A stretch of DNA of 38,072 nt, taken from the NCBI GenBank assembly GCA_035712145.1, contig DASTBI010000153.1:1-38072 (forward strand). The letters run 5' to 3'. Source of the stretch: Candidatus Eisenbacteria bacterium. GTDB lineage: Bacteria; Eisenbacteria; RBG-16-71-46. The notes below the pieces were generated by a model, which did not search any database, was not told the DNA's origin, and worked only from the letters and a program-made list of their open reading frames with translations. This document shows, piece after piece, positions 32,231-38,072 of the stretch (the first letter of the stretch is position 1; each line of letters opens with the position of its first letter). A program made the translations under genes and the position numbers.

Positions 32231-33447
32231 TGCCGGCCGCGACGGATCGCGCCGTGCTGCACGTCGACATCGACGCCTTCTTCGCCGCCATCGAGCAGCT
32301 GCGCGATCCGCGTCTCGCGGGCCAGCCGGTGATCGTGGGCGCGGGCGTGATCGCGTCGTGCTCGTACGAGGCGCGGCGTTTCGGGCTTCGCGCCGGCATG
32401 CCGCTCGGCGAGGCACGGCGTCTCTGCCCGCAGGCCGTCATCCTCGAGGGACACGCTCAGATCTATCGCAGCTTCGCGGAGGCCATATTCGAGCGCTGCC
32501 GCGAAATCTCGCCCAGCGTCGAGACCTTTCTCGACGAGGCCTACTGCGATCTCACCGGCACCGGCCGACTCCACGGCGATCTGCTCGAAGCCGCGCGGTC
32601 GCTCAAGCAGCGGGTCCGCGAGGATACCGGCCTCACGGTGACCTGCGGCCTCGGACCCAATCGGATGCTGGCGAAGCTCATCGGCAAGACGTCCAAGCCC
32701 GACGGGCTCGCGCGGCTGCTGGCGGCTGACGCCGACGCCTTCCTGCGCGATCGTCCCATCGAGCAGCTCGCCGGGGTGGGCCGGGCGCACGCCCGGACAC
32801 TGCGCTCCATGAACCTGCGCACCATCGGCGACCTGCGCGCGCTACCGGTCGAGGCGCTCACGGCGCTGTTCGGCGTCATCGGCCGCCAGCTCTTCGATCG
32901 CTGCCGCGGCAACGACACCGCGCCGGTCCACGCGCGCGAGGTGCCGCTGTCGATTTCCCGCGAGACGTCGTTTCATCGCGACACCGCCGATCGCGCGGAG
33001 ATCGAAGGAATGCTCGAGTACCTGGTTGGACGCGCGTGTCGCACGGCCCGAGAGCTCGACCTCGAGGCACGCACCGTGGCCGTGCGACTGCGCTATGCCG
33101 ACCAGGAAGGCGCCGAGCAGGCGCGCTCGCTGCCGGCGCCGAGCGACGCCGATCCCGTGGTGCTGACGCTCGCGCTCGACCTGCTGCGCCGCCAGTTCAC
33201 CCGCCGCGTGGCGCTCCACGGCGTGGGCGTCACGCTCTCGAGCTTCGAATCACGGGTCGGCGAGCAGGGCGAGCTGTTCGACGCCGGCGCGAGCTTCCGC
33301 CGCGAGTCGCTGCTGCGCGCCTTCGACGACGTGCGGGGCGCCTACGGACACGGCGTGCTGGTTTCGGGTCGCGCCCTTCATCTCAAGGGACGGCTGGCGG
33401 AAGATCGGCACGGATTCGTGCTGCGTACGCCGTCTCTCACTCAATGA
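32227..33447 (+). CDS. dinB: Y-family DNA polymerase (DinB/Pol IV type)
   Basis: 406 residues. The catalytic carboxylates are intact: D14 in LHVDIDAFFAAIE and D103-E104 in FLDEAYCDLTG. The fingers show SCSYEARRFGLRAGMPLGEA, and the palm has TGLTVTCGLGPNRMLAKLIG with GKTSKPDGLA. A helix-hairpin-helix (LAGVGRAHARTLRSMNLRTI) and the little-finger domain follow (PLSISRETSFHRDT). QGELF at about 349-353 resembles the beta-clamp-binding motif. It copies past DNA lesions. Starts ATG 32227 or 32230 overlap the small upstream gene. The intact active site makes it a working DinB rather than an ImuB-type adaptor. Confidence 0.93.
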   Translation: MMPAATDRAVLHVDIDAFFAAIEQLRDPRLAGQPVIVGAGVIASCSYEARRFGLRAGMPLGEARRLCPQAVILEGHAQIYRSFAEAIFERCREISPSVETFLDEAYCDLTGTGRLHGDLLEAARSLKQRVREDTGLTVTCGLGPNRMLAKLIGKTSKPDGLARLLAADADAFLRDRPIEQLAGVGRAHARTLRSMNLRTIGDLRALPVEALTALFGVIGRQLFDRCRGNDTAPVHAREVPLSISRETSFHRDTADRAEIEGMLEYLVGRACRTARELDLEARTVAVRLRYADQEGAEQARSLPAPSDADPVVLTLALDLLRRQFTRRVALHGVGVTLSSFESRVGEQGELFDAGASFRRESLLRAFDDVRGAYGHGVLVSGRALHLKGRLAEDRHGFVLRTPSLTQ

Positions 33448-33454
33448 GGAGCCC

Positions 33455-33835
33455 ATGAAGCCATCCAAGCTGCTCGGTCTGCGCACCGCCATCTATTTCG
33501 TCGACGACCTCGACCGCGCCAAGCGCTGGTACGCCGAAGCGCTCGGCGTCGAGCCCTACTACGACACGCCCTATTACGTGGGGTTCAACGTCGGCGGCTT
33601 CGAGCTCGGTCTCCATCCGGCCAACGACAAGAAGAAGCCTGGACCCGGAGGCGTCGAGGCGTACTGGGGGGTCCAGAGCATGAACGACGCGTGGCCCCGC
33701 CTGCTGAGCCTGGGCGCCCATGCGGTCGACGAGCCGAACGACGTCGGCGAAGGGATCCTGGTGGCCGCGGTGGCCGACCCATTCGGAAACCTGCTGGGCC
33801 TGATCGAGAACCCGCACTTTCCCAACCAGGCTTAG
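33455..33835 (+). CDS. VOC (glyoxalase/bleomycin-resistance) family protein
   Basis: 126 residues, one VOC domain of two beta-alpha-beta-beta-beta modules: LRTAIYFVDDLDRAKRWYAE, VGFNVGGFELGLHP, then VQSMNDAWPRLLSLGAHAV and VAAVADPFGNLLGLIEN. The His of GLHP and the Glu of LIEN are at usual metal-binding positions. Substrate unknown. It starts seven bases after the polymerase stop on the same strand, so it is probably co-transcribed. Confidence 0.88.
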   Translation: MKPSKLLGLRTAIYFVDDLDRAKRWYAEALGVEPYYDTPYYVGFNVGGFELGLHPANDKKKPGPGGVEAYWGVQSMNDAWPRLLSLGAHAVDEPNDVGEGILVAAVADPFGNLLGLIENPHFPNQA

Positions 33836-34007
33836 CTTCCGGGCTGGACGAGGCTCCTCGCGATGCCGATAACCCAGCATGACTGTACCGGCAAGACAGG
33901 AGCCCCGGCCTCCCCAGATCGAGCGGCGCCGGTGGCGTCGCGGCGCCGTCTCCCGGCTGCTCACAGCGCCCTTGCCGACGGCGGCGATCGAGTCGCGCGT
34001 CGGCGGC

Positions 34008-34580
34008 ATGGCCACAACGGCGGCGCGGGCCTGGCCGTGGATCGCGCTGGTGCTCGGGATCGGTGTCGTGGCGGGTCTTCTGTGGTTCGTGTGGACCGTG
34101 CGCGGCCCGGTCATCATCGCGCGCCACCGGCCCGAGGCGCTCTGCTTCGCGCTGGCGCAGGCGCGTTACACGCCCGTCATGGTGGTCGAGCCGGGAGCCG
34201 CGGTGGTGCGAGGTCGCTTCAGCGACCAGACGCCGGTCGCGCTCGCGGTGCGCGACGCCATGCATTTCACCGACGACATGGTGATCCAGGAGTCGCTCCA
34301 GCGCGTGGGCGACTACGAGGTGGCGTCGCTCTGGCTGCGGATTCCCGGGGGCCGCGGCCACTGGCTGGTGCTGGCGTGGATGGAAGCCTCGGACCTCGAG
34401 ATGGCGAGCTTTCGTTTCGACAGCGACGAGACCGACCTGACGCCGGACGAAGTGCTGTGGGGCAACCGCCTCAAGCGCGAGCTGCTGGTGGCGCGCAACT
34501 TCCGCGCCGGCGAGGTGCCGGTGGTGCGCCTTCGCGGCGAAGCGCCGCGCCGCTTCGGACCGAAGGCCGCGGAGCGGTAG
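34008..34580 (+). CDS. Membrane-anchored protein of unknown function
   Basis: 190 residues from ATG 34008; a start at 33879 would add a 43-residue Arg/Pro-rich extension of poor quality. The N-terminus is a single membrane segment (WIALVLGIGVVAGLLWFVW). The rest is one soluble domain with many beta strands (YTPVMVVEPGAAVVRGRFSD, TPVALAVRDAMHFTDDMVIQ, HWLVLAWMEASDLEMASFRF). No family recognised. It sits between the DinB/VOC pair and the DnaE2 gene and reads in the same direction. Confidence 0.62.
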   Translation: MATTAARAWPWIALVLGIGVVAGLLWFVWTVRGPVIIARHRPEALCFALAQARYTPVMVVEPGAAVVRGRFSDQTPVALAVRDAMHFTDDMVIQESLQRVGDYEVASLWLRIPGGRGHWLVLAWMEASDLEMASFRFDSDETDLTPDEVLWGNRLKRELLVARNFRAGEVPVVRLRGEAPRRFGPKAAER

Positions 34581-34590
34581 AGCACGCGTG

Positions 34591-34628
34591 TAAGTTCTTA
34601 CTGTCCCCGGGGACAGCAAGGAATTACA
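34591..34628. repeat. Imperfect 38-bp palindrome with a perfect CTGTCCCCGGGGACAG core
   Basis: Arms of 19 bases pair at 16 of 19 positions, with the perfect 16-bp core at 34602-34617. It lies 10 bases after a stop codon and about 60 bases before the DnaE2 start. The core also formally fits CTGT-N8-ACAG, the E. coli LexA box, although its centre is all G/C. A REP-like intergenic element or terminator is the simpler reading. Confidence 0.6.
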
Positions 34629-34689
34629 ACCCGTCGCTTCAGCGACGGCGAGATCCCGATGCGGCGCGTGCGCCGCGGGTCACCCGGCG

Positions 34690-37600
34690 GTGAGCGACTT
34701 CGTCCCGCTGCGCGTGCGCTCGCACGGCTCGCTGCTCGAGGGCGTGGCTTCGCCCGACGCGCTGCTGGAGCGCGCCGCGGCGCTCGGCTACCGCGCGCTG
34801 GCGCTCACCGACCGCAACAACCTCTACCTGGCGATCCGCTTCGTCCAGACCGCGCGCCGGCTCGGCTTGAGCCCGCTGCTCGGCGCCGAGATCGCGCACG
34901 GCGGCCGCGCCGCTCTGCTCCTGCCGCTCGATCGCCGCGGCTACGCGCGCTTGTGCGAGCTGCTGACGCAGCGCGCGCTCGACCCGCAGTTCGACCTCGT
35001 CCGAGCGCTCGGCGAGCGCGCCTCGGGCCTGTCCATCATCGTCGAGTCGGCGGGACTCGCGTCCTCGCTGCTGGCGGCCGGCGTGCCGGCGGCCGGCGGA
35101 TGGACGGTTTCCGGCGCGCCCCGGCCCGGCGCCAGACCGGGTGGTCTGTGGCTCGGCCTGCGCGGGTTGCCCGAAGAGCGCCGCGGTCTCCCCGAGCGAC
35201 TCGCGGCGGCGCGCGCGCTCGGCCTTGCGGTGGTGGCCACCGGTGACGTGCTGCTGCTGGCCCCGGACGATCACGAGACCCACCGCGCCGCGGTCACGGC
35301 CGCGGCCGGCGATCTGCTGGACCGCATGCCGCGCGAGGCGTTCGCGAGCCCGTCGGCGCTCCTGGCGCCGCCCGGCGCCTGGGCGCGACGCATCCAGGCG
35401 GTCTGCGCCGGCGCGGGCGTTCCCGAGGCGGCGCGGCTCGCGCTGCTCAACAACAGAGCACTGGTCGAGCGCTGCCGGCTGGAGCTGGATCTCGGGATGC
35501 CGATCTTCCCGATCGCCCCGGTGCCGGATGGCGAGAGCCGGCCAGGCTACCTGCAGCGACTGGGACGGGCGGGCGTCGAGCGGCGCTACGGCCGTGGCGC
35601 GGCCCGGGCCGCCCGCGCGCTCGCGCTCGAGCGCGTCGAGTGGGAGCTCGGACTCATCGAGCGGCTCGGCTTCACCGATTACTTCCTGCTGGTCGCCGAC
35701 ATCGTCGAGTTCGCCCGCGGCCGGGGCATTCCCACGGTGGGCCGCGGCTCGGGCGCCGGATCGATCGTGGCGTACGTGCTCGGCATCACCAACGTCGATC
35801 CGATCCGCTACGGACTCTACTTCGAGCGCTTCCTTCATCCCGCCCGGCGGGACTGCCCCGATCTCGACATCGACCTGTGCTGGAAACGGCGCGACGAAGT
35901 CATCGAGCACGTCTATCGCACCTACGGCGACGAGCACGTCGCGATGATCTCGACCCATGCCACGCTGGGCGCCCGCTCCGCGTTTCGCGAGACCGCCAAG
36001 GCGCTGGGGGTGCCGAATCGCCGCGTCAACCAACTCGCCAAGCGCATCCCGCGCTCTCTCCAGCCCCCCTACGTCGAGCGCATGAGCGCGCTGCCGGAAG
36101 CGCGCGGCGTCGACTGGCGCGAGCCGGTGCTGGCGCGCGCGCTGACCATGGCCGAGCGGCTCGACGGCGCGCCGCGACACTTGTCGATCCACTGTGGCGG
36201 CGTGGTGATCGGCGACCGGCCGCTCAACTGGTACGTGCCGCTCGAGCGCGCGGCCAAGGGCATCGTGGTCACCCAATTCGAGATGCGCGCCATCGAGGCC
36301 ATCGGGCTCGTGAAGATGGATCTGCTCGGCAACCGCGCGCTGTCGACCATCGGCGAGTGCGTCACGCTGGCGCGCCGTCGCGGCGTCGAGATCGATGTCG
36401 AAGCCATTCCCGATCCCGACCCCGCGACCGCCCGGCGGCTCGCGGCCGGCGACACGCTGAACGCGTTCCAGCTCGAGTCGCCCGGCATGCGGAACCTGAT
36501 GAGGATGCTGAGGGCCACCACGCTCGACGACACCATCGCAGCGGTCGCCCTCATCCGTCCCGGGCCTGCGGAGTCGGGCATGAAGGAAGCCTTCTGCCGC
36601 CGCCGGCGCGGGCTGGAGCAGCCCACTTACCTGCACCCGCGACTCGAACCGGTGCTGCGCGGCACGCACGGCGTCATGCTGTACGAAGAGGACGTGATGC
36701 GGGTCGCGGCCGCGCTCGCCGGCATCCCTCTCCATGAGGGGGACGAGCTGCGGCGGGCGATCGGCGCGGCGCGCACCGAGGAAGAGCGCGCCTCGCTCGA
36801 GCGCGGGTTCGTGCAGTGCGCGCGGCGCGCGGGGGTCGACGAGGACACGAGCCGCGCGGCGTGGCGTGAGCTGGCGCGGTTCGGCGCCTACGCGTTCTGC
36901 AAGGCGCACGCCGCCGGCTACGGCACGCTGGCGTACCAGTGCGCCTACCTCAAGACCCACTGGCCGTCCGAGTTCGCGGTCGGGATCCTCAACCATCACG
37001 CCGGGATGTACGAGACCTGGGTGCACGTCGACGATCTCCGGCGGCAGGGCGTGCGCTTCATGGCCCCGTGCGTGCAGCGCTCGTCGTGGGACGCGACGCT
37101 CGAGGATGGCGCGGTCCGCGTCGGCCTGTCGCGGGTCCAGGGTCTCGCCGAGACCACGGCGGCTCGGATCACCAGGGCCCGCTCGGCACGGCCCTTCGCG
37201 AGCCTCGCCGACCTCGGCGATCGCGCGCGGCCCACGCTCCCCGAGCTCGAAGCGCTGATCCTGTGCGGAGCGCTCGACTGGACCGCGCGCACCCGGCCCT
37301 CCTTGTTGCTGGAGGCGCGCACGTCCCACGCCGCCGTCCCCCGGCGTCCGAGTCCCGTGGCGGCGCTGGTCGGTCCCGAGGGGGTGGAGCTGCGCCCCGA
37401 GCCGCGGCCCGCGATCGCCGTTCCCGAGCTGCCGGAGTTCGACCTCGCCGAGCGCGTACGCGGCGAGCGAGAAGCCTGCGGTCTTTGGTTCAGCGCTCAT
37501 CCTCTCGACGTCGCCGCGGATCTTCCGTTGCTACGGGGCGTCACTCCCGCCTCGCAGGTGGAGCGCAGCGTCGGCCGAAACGTGGCGGTCGCCGGCCTTC

Positions 37601-37812
37601 CGTGCGCCTACCGCCGCGTGGAGACCAGGCAGGGTGAGCTGATGTTGTTCATGACGCTCGCCGACACGACGGGGCTGGCCGAGTGCGTGCTGTTCCCGGA
37701 CGCATACCGTGCCCAGGCCGGAGCGAGGCATGGGACGATCCTGCGCGCCGAAGGGCGCGTCGACGAGACGCTGGGCGCTGTGACGGTCGTCGTCGATCGC
37801 GTGCTGGGATGA
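34690..37812 (+). CDS. dnaE2: DnaE2-type (error-prone) DNA polymerase III alpha subunit
   Basis: 1040 residues from GTG 34690, the length usual for DnaE2/ImuC rather than replicative DnaE (about 1160). The catalytic Asp motif PDLDID is at 390-395 (D391, D393) and the third Asp is D544 in LVKMDLLG. The finger segment GRGSGAGSIVAYVLGI, the HhH segment LSRVQGLAETTAARI and a C-terminal OB fold (VAVAGLPCAYRRVETRQGEL) are all present. The N-terminal PHP domain is degenerate: RVRSHGS stands where metal-binding HxHS is expected, and ALTDRNN where TDH is. It would extend DNA past lesions with the Y-family enzyme. No imuA or imuB is in the window. No clear ribosome site. Confidence 0.9.
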   Translation: MSDFVPLRVRSHGSLLEGVASPDALLERAAALGYRALALTDRNNLYLAIRFVQTARRLGLSPLLGAEIAHGGRAALLLPLDRRGYARLCELLTQRALDPQFDLVRALGERASGLSIIVESAGLASSLLAAGVPAAGGWTVSGAPRPGARPGGLWLGLRGLPEERRGLPERLAAARALGLAVVATGDVLLLAPDDHETHRAAVTAAAGDLLDRMPREAFASPSALLAPPGAWARRIQAVCAGAGVPEAARLALLNNRALVERCRLELDLGMPIFPIAPVPDGESRPGYLQRLGRAGVERRYGRGAARAARALALERVEWELGLIERLGFTDYFLLVADIVEFARGRGIPTVGRGSGAGSIVAYVLGITNVDPIRYGLYFERFLHPARRDCPDLDIDLCWKRRDEVIEHVYRTYGDEHVAMISTHATLGARSAFRETAKALGVPNRRVNQLAKRIPRSLQPPYVERMSALPEARGVDWREPVLARALTMAERLDGAPRHLSIHCGGVVIGDRPLNWYVPLERAAKGIVVTQFEMRAIEAIGLVKMDLLGNRALSTIGECVTLARRRGVEIDVEAIPDPDPATARRLAAGDTLNAFQLESPGMRNLMRMLRATTLDDTIAAVALIRPGPAESGMKEAFCRRRRGLEQPTYLHPRLEPVLRGTHGVMLYEEDVMRVAAALAGIPLHEGDELRRAIGAARTEEERASLERGFVQCARRAGVDEDTSRAAWRELARFGAYAFCKAHAAGYGTLAYQCAYLKTHWPSEFAVGILNHHAGMYETWVHVDDLRRQGVRFMAPCVQRSSWDATLEDGAVRVGLSRVQGLAETTAARITRARSARPFASLADLGDRARPTLPELEALILCGALDWTARTRPSLLLEARTSHAAVPRRPSPVAALVGPEGVELRPEPRPAIAVPELPEFDLAERVRGEREACGLWFSAHPLDVAADLPLLRGVTPASQVERSVGRNVAVAGLPCAYRRVETRQGELMLFMTLADTTGLAECVLFPDAYRAQAGARHGTILRAEGRVDETLGAVTVVVDRVLG

Positions 37813-37848
37813 TCCGGGATCCCGCATCCGGCGCGGCGAAGAAGAGTG

Positions 37849-37877
37849 TTGACGAAACGCTCCGGCAAGGAGCCAAA
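37849..37877 (+). promoter_or_regulatory. Weak promoter-like sequence after the DnaE2 gene
   Basis: TTGACG (37849-37854) is followed at 17-19 bases by A-rich hexamers (GCCAAA, CCAAAT, CAAATA). The -35 is good, the -10 poor. It would start an RNA near 37884, just before a strongly foldable segment. Confidence 0.35.
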
Positions 37878-37890
37878 TAGTGGCTGACGT

Positions 37891-38029
37891 CGGGGGTCAC
37901 CCGGCCCTCGGCGTGATACCGCCCGCCGAATACAGTGGGCGCGGCCCAGGTGGGAACCTTGCAGGGGGACCGCCGGCCATAACTCGGGAACGCCGACGCG
38001 AGGTGGACTCCGGTGTTGATGTCACCGAA
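37891..38029 (+). ncRNA. Candidate structured RNA (possibly 6S-like or a leader)
   Basis: This stretch has no convincing ORF and folds well. An outer stem pairs CCTCG (37906-37910) with CGAGG (37999-38003), continued by GCGT (37911-37914) with ACGC (37990-37993). Inside are a hairpin CGCCC (37920-37924)/GGGCG (37937-37941) and an arm CGGC (37942-37945)/GCCG (37972-37975) with AGGT/ACCT at its tip. A separate CGGTG/CACCG hairpin follows at about 38011-38027. A long rod-like fold with an upstream promoter would fit a 6S-type RNA, but I find no decisive family signature. A leader of a gene beyond the edge is equally possible. Confidence 0.3.
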
Positions 38030-38072
38030 GCCTATCGAGCGTCGGCCCTTTTGTTCCCCGATACACGTCGCG
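38003..38072 (+). CDS. Possible start of a gene running off the window
   Basis: From GTG 38003 the frame is open to the end (VDSGVDVTEAYRASALLF and five more residues). There is no clear ribosome site and it overlaps the candidate structured RNA, so this may not be a gene. Nothing can be said of its function. Confidence 0.2.
   Translation, partial: MDSGVDVTEAYRASALLFPDTRR

Noticed and set aside
34602-34617. E. coli-type LexA box CTGT-N8-ACAG for dnaE2
   Set aside because: The centre is entirely G/C, the palindrome extends well beyond the box, and the better-placed operator at 31923 is of a different type. Kept as a repeat, with the alternative noted.
34639-37500. 953-residue minus-strand open frame opposite dnaE2
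   Set aside because: Same reason: it mirrors the codon structure of the polymerase gene and shows no recognisable motif.
37891-38029. Cobalamin, TPP, FMN, SAM, glycine or fluoride riboswitch
   Set aside because: I looked for their conserved core sequences and found none; nor are RNase P, tmRNA or SRP RNA signatures present.
1-38072. tRNA, rRNA, CRISPR array, insertion sequence, phage genes or plasmid origin
   Set aside because: None seen on reading both strands; repeats are limited to the TSUP relic, hairpins and one palindrome.

Overview
The window is a high-GC (roughly two-thirds G+C by eye), gene-dense bacterial chromosome segment with no rRNA, tRNA, CRISPR array or insertion sequence that I can see. 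Secreted Asp-box (BNR) proteins, FlgD-like C-terminal modules on exported proteins, a kinase fused to a TolB-like domain and TPRs, frequent GTG starts, and one operator that fits the LexA site described for Fibrobacter all suggest an uncultured FCB-type lineage such as Candidatus Eisenbacteria. That placement is inference from gene content, not from a marker gene.

Layout. 1-2092: end of an ABC exporter operon (ATPase, cut by the window edge, plus permease). 2100-6568 (minus): a LolA-like periplasmic protein, a large secreted Asp-box protein and an alkyltransferase-like DNA repair protein. 6827-10498 (plus): a ParB/SbnI-like putative serine kinase, a zinc alcohol dehydrogenase, an RDD membrane protein and a START-domain protein. 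A TSUP permease lies on the minus strand at 10525-11307, and a frameshifted relic of its 3' end sits at 9623-9690. 11542-13722: three exported proteins, including a matrixin-type metalloprotease. 14178-20001: an MDR oxidoreductase divergent from a GlcF-like iron-sulfur protein, a Tat-exported CapA-like protein and a kinase-TolB-TPR protein, the last three translationally coupled. 20010-21320: a YcaQ/AlkX-type DNA glycosylase.

21317-25100 is a minus-strand run of small and membrane proteins. At its heart is a gene that reads through an in-frame TGA in a UxxC motif, followed at once by a hairpin shaped like a bacterial SECIS element: a GrdB-family selenoprotein that conventional gene calling would split in two. 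25244-26891: MarR regulator, SRPBCC protein and DUF3052-like protein. 26913-29504: a second Asp-box protein. 29714-29995: an HU protein with a good promoter and terminator. 30051-31841 (minus): two tandem alpha/beta hydrolases, one with an intact nucleophile and histidine, the other with both replaced.

31967-37812 is a DNA-damage-tolerance region: a small unknown protein translationally coupled to a catalytically intact Y-family polymerase, a VOC protein, a membrane-anchored unknown, and a DnaE2-type polymerase with a degenerate PHP site. The promoter of the first gene carries the dyad TGCAC-N4-GTGCA between its -35 and -10 boxes, a likely SOS operator. The last 260 bases hold a promoter-like sequence and a foldable segment that may be a structured RNA.
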